Source: UBA6144 sp964399165 | Lineage (GTDB): Bacteria > Bdellovibrionota > Bacteriovoracia > Bacteriovoracales > Bacteriovoracaceae | Assembly (NCBI GenBank): GCA_964399165.1 | Contig: CAYNPO010000014.1 | Span: 1-64,000 of the forward strand | Direction: 5' to 3' | DNA length: 64,000 nucleotides | Shown: positions 17,052 through 25,634 of the stretch, one piece after another | How the letters are laid out: each line of letters starts with the position of its first letter | Position numbering within the stretch: position 1 is the stretch's first letter | Notes under the pieces: generated by a model | Database searches by the model: none | What the model saw: the letters and a program-made list of their open reading frames with translations, nothing else | What the model was told of the DNA's origin: nothing | Made by a program: the position numbers and the translations under genes

Positions 17052-18002
17052 TCAGGTTTCCGGATTTTTAACCAAACGCAAACCTCGGCGGCGAGGAGTG
17101 CTTTGGTCCAGAACTGTCTGGCGGGCCTCCAGGTAGCGCTGCCGCCACCGCTGTTCCTCGGGACCATCACCGAGCTTGCGCAGCCATTCCTCGTCGGTTC
17201 CCGGGAGGTCGGCGCCATAGCGCTCCATCAGATAGGCGTCCAAGTGTTCTTGCCATTCCCTCAGGCGCATGTGGAAGGCCGAAGGGTCCACGCGGGTGGG
17301 ATCGTCGGCCTCCGTGAGCAGCGTGGGATCCAACCAGAGCGGGGCCAGTCGGCGCGGATGCGCGATGGCGAACCACGCTTCGGCCAATTCGGCCCAGAGG
17401 TCCTGTTCAAAACCTCGGGCACGGAACTCGTCGGCCGGCGCGAGGTAGCGCATGAAGGGCGCGAGCCATGTAAGCTCACGCTCGACGTGTTCGAGGAAGG
17501 CTTCGTGGCGGCTGATGCCCATGAGGCGCGCGCCGGTGAGGGGATCGCGGCGCCAGAGGTCCATCACGATTTCTTTGAGACCCTCGTCCACTAGGCCCGC
17601 GCGCAAACACAAAATCACCAGGGCGAGGCGAAACTCGTTTTCCGGGTGCATGCCTTTGATCCACTTGCGGGCAGTGGGGGCGGCGGCGGCGGGCACAGCG
17701 GTTTCCACCAAGCGCAGGATCTTGTGCTGCAAGAACGGGCTGGCGTCGTCCACCCAGTTGTAAAGTTCCGCGCACAGCCCGAGCGCCTCCGGATGGCCCG
17801 CGGCGGTGAGTACCGCCAAGGCATTGCCCATTCGCAGGTCCCAATGGGCGTCTGGGTCTTCGGTCAAGGACATGCGGTGGTCCAGGAAGCCCATGAGCTC
17901 TTCCAGGACGGCGGGTTGTGGGTGGGGCATCCGCATCAGCATGTAGACCGGGAGGTCCATGGTGAGTTCAGTGACTTCGGACGCGTTGGCGAAGGTCTCC
18001 AT
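17052..18002 (-). CDS. Helical protein of unknown function
   Basis: The 316-residue soluble product is almost entirely helical and rich in Leu, Ala, Glu and Trp, with repeated helix pairs that recall HEAT/TPR-like solenoids. There is no signal peptide, membrane segment or catalytic motif that I recognise. The ATG at 18002 has no ribosome site. It lies 8 bases downstream of a TATAAA box, so the message may be leaderless; an in-frame GTG lies one codon earlier. It stands alone between the SulP region and the WbpA-type gene. Confidence 0.75.
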   Translation of the reverse strand: METFANASEVTELTMDLPVYMLMRMPHPQPAVLEELMGFLDHRMSLTEDPDAHWDLRMGNALAVLTAAGHPEALGLCAELYNWVDDASPFLQHKILRLVETAVPAAAAPTARKWIKGMHPENEFRLALVILCLRAGLVDEGLKEIVMDLWRRDPLTGARLMGISRHEAFLEHVERELTWLAPFMRYLAPADEFRARGFEQDLWAELAEAWFAIAHPRRLAPLWLDPTLLTEADDPTRVDPSAFHMRLREWQEHLDAYLMERYGADLPGTDEEWLRKLGDGPEEQRWRQRYLEARQTVLDQSTPRRRGLRLVKNPET

Positions 18003-18009
18003 CACGCTT

Positions 18010-18039
18010 TTTATAGCAAGAGCTAAGCCTGACTGCCAA
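18010..18039 (-). promoter_or_regulatory. Candidate sigma-70 promoter placed for a leaderless transcript
   Basis: On the minus strand TTGGCA (18039-18034) is followed, after 18 bases, by TATAAA (18015-18010), a good match to sigma-70 boxes. A start about seven bases downstream would coincide with the ATG at 18002. Confidence 0.4.
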
Positions 18040-18072
18040 GGGCGGCAGAAAACAACGCCATGAATAAAATTG

Positions 18073-18088
18073 AGTTATTCCGATAACT
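18073..18088 (-). terminator. Weak hairpin after the WbpA-type gene
   Basis: The minus-strand sequence AGTTAT-CGGA-ATAACT forms a 6-bp stem with a four-base loop. It begins within the stop codon of the dehydrogenase and is followed by an imperfect T-rich run (CAATTTTATT). The stem is AU-rich and the U-tract is broken, so termination would be inefficient. Confidence 0.35.
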
Positions 18089-19350
18089 TACAGTCTCTCG
18101 TCGGAACATTCCCGGGGGAATAGTCCTTTGACGTCATAGACGACGCTCTTCCCTTTGCACAAGTCTTTGAGAGGGAGTTCCTTGAACTGATTGTGTCCGA
18201 CCGCCACGATGACGGCGTCGTAGGTGGGGAGGGCGGCGAGTTTCTCTCGTCCCACCATGCGCAATCCGTACTCGTGCTCCACCTCGGCGGGATCGGCCCA
18301 GGGGTCGTACACGTCCACTTCCATGTTGAACTCGCGCAGCTCGGCGATGATGTCCACCACGCGGGAGTTGCGGATGTCCGGGCAGTTCTCCTTGAAGGTC
18401 AGGCCCAGCACCATGGCCTTGGCGCCGCGGACCTGGTGGCCCTTGCGGATCAGGTGCTTCACGGTCTGGCGGGCGATGTGGGCGCCCATGCCGTCGTTGA
18501 TGCGCCGGCCGGAGAGGATCACCTGCGGGTGGTAGCCCAGCATCTCGGCCTTGTGGGTGAGGTAGTAGGGGTCCACGCCGATGCAGTGGCCGCCCACCAG
18601 CCCCGGGCTGAACTTGAGGAAGTTCCACTTGGTGCCTGCGGCTTCCAGCACTTCCTTGGTGTCGATTCCCATCTGGTTGAAGATGAGGGAGAGCTCGTTC
18701 ACGAAGGCGATGTTGATGTCGCGCTGGCTGTTCTCGATGACCTTGGCGGCCTCGGCCACGCGGATGGAGGAGGCCTTGTGGGTGCCGGCGGTGATGATGG
18801 AGGCGTAGAGGGCGTCGACCTTGTCCGCGATGGCGGGCGTGGAGCCGCTGGTGACTTTCTTGATCTTGGTGACGGTGTGCTCTTTGTCGCCCGGGTTGAT
18901 GCGCTCGGGGCTGTAGCCGCAGAAGAAGTCCACGTTGTACTTGAGCCCGGAGCACTTCTCCAACACGGGGACGCAATCCTCTTCGGTGCAACCGGGGTAG
19001 ACGGTGGATTCGTAGATGACGACGTCGCCCTTTTTGAGCACACCGCCCACGGTGCGGGAGGCGGCGAGGATCGGCGTGAGGTCGGGGCGTTTGGCGGCGT
19101 CGATAGGAGTGGGGACGGTGACGATGAAGACGTTGGCGCGTTTGAGGTCGGCGGTGTCTGAAGAGAAGAGCATTTTGGTGGCGCGCAGGTCATCGGAGGA
19201 AACTTCCAGGGTGTGGTCCTTCCCGGCCTTGAGCTCGGCGATCCGCTCTGCCTTCACGTCGAAACCGATGACGTCGTGTTTTTTGGCGAATTCGACGGCC
19301 AAGGGGAGGCCTACGTAGCCTAGGCCCAGGATGGCGATGGTGTCGGACAC
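18088..19350 (-). CDS. wbpA: UDP-N-acetyl-D-glucosamine 6-dehydrogenase (WbpA/WbpO/TviB type)
   Basis: The enzyme oxidises a UDP-HexNAc to the uronic acid in two NAD-dependent steps. The 420-residue protein belongs to the UDP-glucose/GDP-mannose dehydrogenase family. It has a Rossmann start IAILGLGYVGLPLAVEFA, the family glutamate in YESTVYPGCTEEDCVPVL, PERINPGDKEHT, the catalytic cysteine in SPGLVGGHCIGVDPYYL, and a C-terminal UDP-binding domain. The GTG at 19350 has AAGGAG five bases upstream. WbpB, E and D partners lie 13 kb away at 32273-34955. WbpA (GlcNAc) and WbpO/TviB (GalNAc or GlcNAc) cannot be told apart by eye. Confidence 0.9.
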   Translation of the reverse strand: MSDTIAILGLGYVGLPLAVEFAKKHDVIGFDVKAERIAELKAGKDHTLEVSSDDLRATKMLFSSDTADLKRANVFIVTVPTPIDAAKRPDLTPILAASRTVGGVLKKGDVVIYESTVYPGCTEEDCVPVLEKCSGLKYNVDFFCGYSPERINPGDKEHTVTKIKKVTSGSTPAIADKVDALYASIITAGTHKASSIRVAEAAKVIENSQRDINIAFVNELSLIFNQMGIDTKEVLEAAGTKWNFLKFSPGLVGGHCIGVDPYYLTHKAEMLGYHPQVILSGRRINDGMGAHIARQTVKHLIRKGHQVRGAKAMVLGLTFKENCPDIRNSRVVDIIAELREFNMEVDVYDPWADPAEVEHEYGLRMVGREKLAALPTYDAVIVAVGHNQFKELPLKDLCKGKSVVYDVKGLFPRECSDERL

Positions 19351-19478
19351 GGGAACTCCTTGAGAAGAATCCCAGGATACTATATTCCCTCCCAAGAGTG
19401 GTCCAGGTAATGTCGTTGTGCAGTATACCAAGACTCTGTCGTGGCGCGCTCCTTTCCACTCTGATAATCCTTTAGGTC
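19351..19478. promoter_or_regulatory. Divergent promoter region of the uronic-acid genes
   Basis: These 128 bases separate two divergent sugar-nucleotide genes and hold no gene. On the minus strand TATAGT (19384-19379) would start a message about 20 bases before the GTG, with AAGGAG in the leader, although its -35 box is poor. On the plus strand GATAAT (19463-19468) lies only 10 bases before the epimerase ATG, implying a very short leader. A GTATAC palindrome sits near the middle. Confidence 0.3.
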
Positions 19479-20450
19479 ATGAAAACCGTACTACTCACCG
19501 GCGTCGCAGGATTCATCGCGTCCAAGACAGGGGAATTCCTCCTGGACCAAGGCGTGGAAGTGATCGGCGTCGACAACTTGAACGACTACTACGATCCCCG
19601 TCTGAAAGAGCACCGGCTAGAGGGTCTTACCGGCCGCGACGGTTTCACCTTTTACAAAATCGACATCGAGAACAAAGCCGCGCTGGCGGGCCTATTCCGG
19701 CGTCACAAGTTCGACGCCGTCTTCAACCTGGCGGCCAGGGCGGGCGTGCGCGCCTCCATGGAAAATCCCCATGTCTACATGACCACCAATGCCATCGGGA
19801 CATTGAACCTGATGGACTTGATGGTGGAACACAGAGTGAAGAAACTCGTGCTGGCATCCACGTCCTCGCTCTATGCCGGCCAGCCCATGCCTTTCCTCGA
19901 GACGCTGCCGGTGAACACACCGATCTCTCCCTACGCGGCCTCTAAGAAAGCCGCCGAGGTCATGGCGTACTCTTACCACTACCTCTATGGGTTGGATGTG
20001 TCCGTGGTGCGCTACTTCACAGTGTACGGTCCTGCCGGTCGGCCCGACATGAGCATTTACCGCTTCATCCAATGGATCGATGACGGAACTCCCTTGGAAC
20101 TCTTTGGAGACGGGCAACAAGCTCGCGACTTCACTTTTGTGGACGACATCGCCCGTGGAACCATTGCGGCTGGCCGCCAAGTCGGTTACGAGGTGATCAA
20201 CCTGGGCGGCGGCAACAATCCCGTGAGTCTCCTCACTGTGATCGGCATGGCGGAGAAATTTCTGGGCAAGAAGGCCACCTTCGCGCGCAAGGAATTCCAC
20301 AAGGCGGACATCAAAGAAACCTGGGCGGACATCTCCAAGGCTGGGCACCTGCTGGGGTGGAAGCCGGCTGTTCCTCTCGAAGAGGGAATCCGCCAGTGCT
20401 GCGAGTGGTACCTCGCTAACAAGCACCGCGGGTTCAAGATTCCCAGATGA
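19479..20450 (+). CDS. NAD-dependent UDP-uronic-acid 4-epimerase-like protein
   Basis: The 323-residue extended short-chain dehydrogenase opens with VLLTGVAGFIASKTGEFLL and has VDNLNDYYDPRLKEHRL, typical of UDP-glucuronate 4-epimerases. The catalytic set is Ser/Thr in ASTSSLYA and Tyr/Lys in SPYAASKKAAE. It diverges from the WbpA-type dehydrogenase, whose uronic-acid product is a natural substrate. A 4-epimerase role (glucurono to galacturono) is inferred. It overlaps the next gene by four bases (ATGA). Confidence 0.88.
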   Translation: MKTVLLTGVAGFIASKTGEFLLDQGVEVIGVDNLNDYYDPRLKEHRLEGLTGRDGFTFYKIDIENKAALAGLFRRHKFDAVFNLAARAGVRASMENPHVYMTTNAIGTLNLMDLMVEHRVKKLVLASTSSLYAGQPMPFLETLPVNTPISPYAASKKAAEVMAYSYHYLYGLDVSVVRYFTVYGPAGRPDMSIYRFIQWIDDGTPLELFGDGQQARDFTFVDDIARGTIAAGRQVGYEVINLGGGNNPVSLLTVIGMAEKFLGKKATFARKEFHKADIKETWADISKAGHLLGWKPAVPLEEGIRQCCEWYLANKHRGFKIPR

Positions 20451-21493
20451 GCGCACGGCGCTCGTGGGCCCTTTTCATCGTCCTACTGATCTCAGCTTCC
20501 TCTTGCCGGTTCTCAAACCACATTTCTGATACCACCCCCCGGATGGAAGCGAGGCTTGCCACATCGCGCCCGTCATTGGAGCCCATTCGCTTTCGGTCAG
20601 CATCCGATGCGATCGTGGCGCGGAAACGTCTGTGGGAGGTGGTATTTGGAAGCAAGCACGCGCCGACACTTGAGATGGCCGAGGTGCCTGCCGACTGTCC
20701 CACTTGGGCGCCATCCTGCTCTGCCGCTGTCCGCCTGCATGGGGTGATGGACGGTTTTCTTGAGACTAACGTGATTATGTATCGTCCTCAGGTTCAACGT
20801 TATCCTACGTTGTCTCTGCTATATCACCATGGCCATGGTGGCGATCACAGCGATGGTCGCGCAGTCATTCAAAGTTTTCTCAAGCGGGGGGTGAGGGTTT
20901 ACGAGTTTCACATGCCCCTGCATGGTGCGAATCCACCGGCTTTCTATTCTTCCCCGTCGCTAGGCGCTTTCCGGATCACCAGCCATGATCAGTTAGTGGA
21001 CTTGGTGCAACCGTCGCAAGGACATCCTTTGCGCTACTTCCTCCTGCCAGTCGTGGCCCTGGTAGATGTCCTGCAGGCCCAAGGACAGACCGTTGTTATG
21101 ACAGGAATTAGCGGGGGAGGGTGGACCACAACGTTGGCGGCTGCCCTACATCCGGGTATTCGCCGCAGCGTCTCCATTGCCGGCTCGATCCCCTTCCCTG
21201 GCAGGATGTCCAAGCGCAACTGGGGGGACGCGGAACAGCACGACGGCAGGATATATAACGTGGTGAACTACCGGGAACTTTACCTGTTGGCGGCTTTGGA
21301 TGCAGGACGCTTCCACGCGCAGCACTTCAATGAGAAGGATCCTTGCTGCTTCCGAGGGGAAAAAGACCTGGTCTTTTTCGACGACACTCTCAAGCGACAA
21401 CGAGCCTTAGGAGCAGGGGTGTTGGCCTTCAGGCAGTTTCCCTTGGATCGTCATGGAGCTGATCCCGATACGATCAGGGGTCTGTTGGATTGA
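20447..21493 (+). CDS. Alpha/beta-hydrolase lipoprotein
   Basis: The 348-residue product has a lipoprotein signal peptide. Its N-terminal hydrophobic stretch ends in a lipobox-like SASSC with Cys at about residue 20, so it should be anchored in the periplasm or outer membrane. Later it shows an oxyanion-type HHGHGGDHSDGR and the nucleophile elbow MTGISGGGWT, followed by a probable acid/histidine end at FPLDRHGADPD. A deacylase or esterase acting on a surface glycan is plausible. It starts inside the epimerase stop (ATGA) and is followed by 100 bp before the next start. Confidence 0.75.
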   Translation: MSARRSWALFIVLLISASSCRFSNHISDTTPRMEARLATSRPSLEPIRFRSASDAIVARKRLWEVVFGSKHAPTLEMAEVPADCPTWAPSCSAAVRLHGVMDGFLETNVIMYRPQVQRYPTLSLLYHHGHGGDHSDGRAVIQSFLKRGVRVYEFHMPLHGANPPAFYSSPSLGAFRITSHDQLVDLVQPSQGHPLRYFLLPVVALVDVLQAQGQTVVMTGISGGGWTTTLAAALHPGIRRSVSIAGSIPFPGRMSKRNWGDAEQHDGRIYNVVNYRELYLLAALDAGRFHAQHFNEKDPCCFRGEKDLVFFDDTLKRQRALGAGVLAFRQFPLDRHGADPDTIRGLLD

Positions 21494-21593
21494 GCGGCGC
21501 TGAACAGCCTTTGTAAGCCAAAACTCCTTCGGGACTGGACCTTCACTATATCCTAACCATAAAATGACCATTCATCCTCCCTTCGGAGCCTCT

Positions 21594-21773
21594 ATGCATT
21601 ACGCTGTTCTACTCGCCCTCTGTTGTGTGCCTTCCCCCGCGGAAGCCTACCTAGACCCAGGTACGGGGAGCTACGTCTTCCAGGTCTTGATAGGTGTGCT
21701 CGCTGGCGCAGTCTTTGGGATCAAGAACTACTGGGTGCAGATCAAGGCTTTCTTCCAGCGCTTTAAGAAATAG
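21594..21773 (+). CDS. Tiny secreted or membrane protein with a YLDPGTGS motif
   Basis: From the ATG at 21594 the product has 59 residues; GGAG lies five bases upstream. An earlier ATG at 21564 would add ten residues without a better ribosome site. It has a Sec signal peptide (MHYAVLLALCCVPSPAEA) and then YLDPGTGSYVFQVLIGVLAG, a single membrane helix with a short basic tail. I have the impression that similar YLDPGTGS mini-proteins occur beside sulfatase and methyltransferase genes in other bacteria, but cannot verify it here. It lies 3 bp before the NoeA-like gene. Confidence 0.7.
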   Translation: MHYAVLLALCCVPSPAEAYLDPGTGSYVFQVLIGVLAGAVFGIKNYWVQIKAFFQRFKK

Positions 21774-21776
21774 TCC

Positions 21777-23132
21777 ATGCAGCGCGAGCCTGCTTCATTC
21801 CGGGATCCCTCCGGGTATGTTTTCCGAGATGGTGGCTTCGTCAAGCGTTGGGTCGCTCCAGGCTACGTCCCGTCCTACGACCGGCTCATGCAGTCGGGGC
21901 TTTACGCCGAACTCACCGCTAAAGGCTGGTTACTGGCCCACGATGAGGAGCCTTCCACCGGAGCGCACCGGGTGCTGCGACCTCAACAGTTAGGGTTCGT
22001 GTCGTATCCCCATGAGTGGTCCTTCAGCATGCTGAAGGATGCCTGCCTCCTTACCTTGGAAATCCAGAAACTCGCGCTCAAGCATGACATGGTCCTGAAG
22101 GACGCTTCCGCCTATAATGTGCAATTCCACCTCGGAAAGCCGGTCTTCATCGACACACTTTCCTTTGAACCCTACACAGTCGGGTCGCCCTGGGTGGCTT
22201 ACAAGCAGTTCTGCCAGCACTTCCTTGCGCCGCTGGCCCTCATGGCTTTCACCGACATCCGCTTGTCGCAGCTCCTGCGAACCCATATCGACGGGATACC
22301 ACTGGATCTAGCTTCCAAGCTCTTGCCCTGGCGGTCCTGGTTCCGGCCAGGCTTGCTCATGCACGTGCATCTGCATGCGCGCATGCAAAGTAAATACGCC
22401 GGCGCCGGAACGAAACCGGCGGTACCGCGTAAGATGCCGTTGCAATCACTCTTGGGCGTGATCGACTCCCTCGAGGGTACGGTCAAGGGCCTGCAAATGC
22501 CCGGGCAACGGACCGAATGGGAGGACTACTACAAAAACCACAACTATAGTGAGGCGGGATTCAAGGAGAAGGGCGCGCTCGTGCGTTCCTTCGTCACCAG
22601 CACGGGCGCGAAGAAAGTCTGGGATTTCGGTGGTAACCGCGGAGACTTCTCCCGCATTGCCGGGGAAACGGGTGCGGATGTGGTGTGCTGGGACATCGAT
22701 CCGAACGCCGTTGAGACCAACTACAGGCGCGTGCGAGGGCTGGGCGAAACCAACCTCCTCCCGCTGGTACTGGACCTGACCAACCCCTCCTCACCCATGG
22801 GGTGGGGGGAGAACGAGCGCCAAGGCTTGTTGGGTCGCAAGGGCCCGGACGCCTTAATGGCGCTGGCGCTGATCCACCACCTCGTGATCAGCAATAACGT
22901 GCCCTTTTCCATGGTGTCCTCCTATTTCCGTGCCTTGGCCCCCTGGCTCGTTATCGAGTTCGTCCCGAAAGGCGACTCCCAGGTGAACATCCTGCTTGCC
23001 ACCCGCCAAGACGTGTTTGGGGATTACGACGAAGCTGGCTTCGAGAAAGGCTTCGCCTCCGATTGGGAAATCGTCGACAAAAAGCCGGTTGCTGGTAGCA
23101 CGCGTACGCTTTACCTACTCAAGGGTCGCTGA
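21777..23132 (+). CDS. NoeA-like SAM methyltransferase with a kinase-like N-terminal region
   Basis: The 451-residue protein ends in a class I SAM domain: VWDFGGNRGDFSRIA at about residues 281-295, then VVCWDIDPNAVE and LALIHHLVISNNVP. The N-terminal half resembles the product family annotated as nodulation protein NoeA. Around residues 106-126 it reads VLKDASAYNVQFHLGKPVFI followed by Asp. The D109, N114 and D126 spacing matches the catalytic loop and metal aspartate of aminoglycoside-phosphotransferase-like kinases, though this is a motif reading only. Substrate unknown; context suggests a surface polysaccharide or lipid-linked sugar. Confidence 0.75.
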   Translation: MQREPASFRDPSGYVFRDGGFVKRWVAPGYVPSYDRLMQSGLYAELTAKGWLLAHDEEPSTGAHRVLRPQQLGFVSYPHEWSFSMLKDACLLTLEIQKLALKHDMVLKDASAYNVQFHLGKPVFIDTLSFEPYTVGSPWVAYKQFCQHFLAPLALMAFTDIRLSQLLRTHIDGIPLDLASKLLPWRSWFRPGLLMHVHLHARMQSKYAGAGTKPAVPRKMPLQSLLGVIDSLEGTVKGLQMPGQRTEWEDYYKNHNYSEAGFKEKGALVRSFVTSTGAKKVWDFGGNRGDFSRIAGETGADVVCWDIDPNAVETNYRRVRGLGETNLLPLVLDLTNPSSPMGWGENERQGLLGRKGPDALMALALIHHLVISNNVPFSMVSSYFRALAPWLVIEFVPKGDSQVNILLATRQDVFGDYDEAGFEKGFASDWEIVDKKPVAGSTRTLYLLKGR

Positions 23133-23135
23133 GCC

Positions 23136-24176
23136 GTGCGCCGTTGGGGATGGGTGGTCATCAGCTGGTGGGGGGGCGCCACCGCCGCTGTCCACGTGGG
23201 GAAAGACATTCCGGCGAAGGGCCTGGCCCACAGGATCCACCAGAACCAGGTTTACGTCTCGGGCTCGTTGGTCGAGGCCGATTTCAGGGGAGCCACATTG
23301 AGGGGAGTGACTTTCGCGCAAGTTAATCTCAAGGGAGCCAACTTCACTGGTGCTGTGTTCGAAGGTGTACGTTTTCTCTCCTGCGACCTAGGGGGTGCGA
23401 GTTTCCAGCGTGTCCGTGGCGAAGCCGAAATCATCCGGTCCTCCATCTCTAAGATTTCCTTCCATGGCGCGGGCATGCGCCGGCTTCTCGTGCGCGATTC
23501 CCACGGGGTGGAACCGGATTTCGCCGGGGCGGTTTTGGGATATCTTCGCTGGGAAGGGGGGAGCACCCTTGCCCCGCTGTTCCAAAGCGCACGCATCGAT
23601 CGTCTGGAACTCGAGCGCGTCAGCATGAAAGACTCCCAATGGAAGGGAGTGCAGGTGGGGACGTTGGCCCTGCGCCAAGCGGTTTGCGTGGAAGACCACG
23701 GGGGGACGCCCCGGGCCACCCTTTGCAGGGGCTCCCTCGGGCCCCAGCTCCTCACCGACGTCGTTTTGATGGACTACCCCCGTCTCACCACCGCTTGTCT
23801 CAAAACCTATCCGGTGGTGAAGCCGACCTCCCCGATGAACGGCCCCACGACTTTGTTCGATGGGCGCGAGGGACCAGGAATATTCCGACCTTGCCTCAAG
23901 GAGTACCCGCTCAAACTGGATTTCACCCTCCGCGACTGGCCGAAGGAACTCCTTCCACGGCTAGATTTGCACGCAGCTCACAATGGGCCACGGGGTGCCG
24001 TAACATTGCGGGGCAAGTGGGGGGAAGAGTGGCGCGCGATCACCCCTCAGTCGGAAAGGGAAAACGCTACGTCATGGGCCTTATCCACCCTTCCGCCGTC
24101 GCCGGCTACCCTGAACTTCGCTTTCCCTGATGAAGCCACCGGTATCACGGAACTAAAGATCGGAGTACGCCGGTGA
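23136..24176 (+). CDS. Exported pentapeptide-repeat protein
   Basis: The 346-residue product starts at a GTG. It has a short hydrophobic N-terminus resembling a signal peptide (WGWVVISWWGGATAAVHV) and then repeats of the A(D/N)F/L type: VEADFRGATLRGVTFAQVNL, GANFTGAVFEGV and GGASFQRV at about residues 47-90. Such repeats fold as a right-handed square beta-helix. The C-terminal half has no motif I know and contains several cysteines (periplasmic disulfides possible). Its stop overlaps the sulfatase start (GTGA), so the two are tightly coupled. Confidence 0.75.
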   Translation: MRRWGWVVISWWGGATAAVHVGKDIPAKGLAHRIHQNQVYVSGSLVEADFRGATLRGVTFAQVNLKGANFTGAVFEGVRFLSCDLGGASFQRVRGEAEIIRSSISKISFHGAGMRRLLVRDSHGVEPDFAGAVLGYLRWEGGSTLAPLFQSARIDRLELERVSMKDSQWKGVQVGTLALRQAVCVEDHGGTPRATLCRGSLGPQLLTDVVLMDYPRLTTACLKTYPVVKPTSPMNGPTTLFDGREGPGIFRPCLKEYPLKLDFTLRDWPKELLPRLDLHAAHNGPRGAVTLRGKWGEEWRAITPQSERENATSWALSTLPPSPATLNFAFPDEATGITELKIGVRR

Positions 24177-25633
24177 AGGTCGGTTGGCAAGCGAGCGTCG
24201 GCGTGTTCTCGCTGGCGGTTTTGGCGCTGGGATACCCTGTGGTGGACCTTGTCCGTCAAAACCCCGTCTTGCGCGAGTACTATGGCATGACCGGCACCAT
24301 GTTCTGGAGCATGGTGGGAATCGTCACGTTGGGTCCTGCGCTCATGCATTTGGTAGCTTTCCGCGCCGGTTCTGGCACGTGGCGGATATGGACGGTGGTG
24401 TGGCTGGAACTCCTTGCGGTGACGCTGCTGCTCCAGGCGACGACCACCATGGGGACGCTGGGAAGGGCAGTGGCGGTGGCGGTAAGCGGGTTCTGGGCGT
24501 TTTTCTTCGTTCGCGGCGACGGGAAAATGCTAGCAAACCTCCTATGGACGCTGGCCCTGCTCTCTCCCGTGTTAGCGGGAGATCTTATCTATAAGGCCCA
24601 TCGCGTCCAGCGCCGGAACACGGTAGACATGCCCGCCCCCGGACGGCTCGTACCGCGGCAGTCCCCGCCACTGGTGGTGGGTATCATGCTGGATGGGAGC
24701 GAATTGACTTCCTCCTTTCTGGATGAAGAAGGCTGGCCCAGGGAAGAGTTGCTCCCCAACTTGCGACGCATTCTCCGTCAGGACTTCCACTGGTTTCCGC
24801 GGTCCGTTTCCGTGTCTCCTGCCACTTACTCGACGCTTCCCTCCTTTCTGACCGGTGAACCGGTGTATAAAAAGGCCAATCGCCGCGCCAATGCAGGCTG
24901 GGACATGTTTTCTCTGGTGGCAAGGGAATGGCCCATTCGTGGTTTCTTCTATAAGCATTACTACCGGGGATTTTGTCAGACGCACGTAGACTCGTGCGCG
25001 CTGACCAAGGAGGCTGAAGAAACCTCACCCTATACCGCTGTGGCGGCCCTGCTTTGGTCTCGTATCAAGGGGGAGCGGCCGGGGATCGATCCCGCGTTCG
25101 TTCCACGCCAGGAGCACTTCTCTTTTGACATTTTCCTCAATTCCGTTGCTCGCGCCCGACCGGGGGAGTTTCACTACATCCACATTTTCCGCCGCAACTT
25201 TCTCCTTTTGAAGGAGTTCGACGAGCAGTTCGCCCGGCTCGAACGGACCCTCGAGCGCGCCGGATTGTACGAAGACGCCGTGGTTTTCTTGGTGTCCGAC
25301 CATGGCCTGGACCATACTTCGCCCACCTTCCCTTACGGACATCAGGCCGATCCGGGGCCGCGGGTCTACCGCATTCCCTTGGCAGTTAAGCCGCGTGGGC
25401 GGGGTAAGGGTGAGGTTTCGACCTTTCCGGCCCAGCAGACTGATTTGTTCCCCACGATTTTGGGCCTCTACTTCGACCAGGCAAGCGTCCAAAAGCTGGG
25501 TGTGGTTGGAGTGGATCTCCTGCGGCTGGAGACCTTCCCCGCAAGACGGAAATACCACTTCAATTGCAACGGCAAGGAAGGACGATTAGTGGTTTCAGAG
25601 AACCCCGAGGCTTACCGACAATGCCGCCGTTGA
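24173..25633 (+). CDS. Membrane-anchored sulfatase/alkaline-phosphatase-superfamily protein
   Basis: The 486-residue product has four or five membrane helices in the first ~145 residues and a C-terminal periplasmic hydrolase/transferase domain. Metal-site motifs are VVGIMLDGSEL (first Asp), a candidate nucleophile Thr in VSPATYSTLPS, and FLVSDHGLDHT (Asp/His), followed by YGHQADPGPR with another His. It may transfer or remove phosphoethanolamine- or phosphoglycerol-like groups. It is the last gene of the plus-strand set that begins at 19479, and ends one base before the convergent FAD gene. Confidence 0.82.
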   Translation: MKVGWQASVGVFSLAVLALGYPVVDLVRQNPVLREYYGMTGTMFWSMVGIVTLGPALMHLVAFRAGSGTWRIWTVVWLELLAVTLLLQATTTMGTLGRAVAVAVSGFWAFFFVRGDGKMLANLLWTLALLSPVLAGDLIYKAHRVQRRNTVDMPAPGRLVPRQSPPLVVGIMLDGSELTSSFLDEEGWPREELLPNLRRILRQDFHWFPRSVSVSPATYSTLPSFLTGEPVYKKANRRANAGWDMFSLVAREWPIRGFFYKHYYRGFCQTHVDSCALTKEAEETSPYTAVAALLWSRIKGERPGIDPAFVPRQEHFSFDIFLNSVARARPGEFHYIHIFRRNFLLLKEFDEQFARLERTLERAGLYEDAVVFLVSDHGLDHTSPTFPYGHQADPGPRVYRIPLAVKPRGRGKGEVSTFPAQQTDLFPTILGLYFDQASVQKLGVVGVDLLRLETFPARRKYHFNCNGKEGRLVVSENPEAYRQCRR

Positions 25634-25634
25634 T

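Noticed and set aside
18193..19161. Long plus-strand open frame opposite the WbpA-type gene
   Set aside because: Composition is repetitive Val/Gly/Asp/His from the complementary codons; the minus-strand reading has full family motifs.
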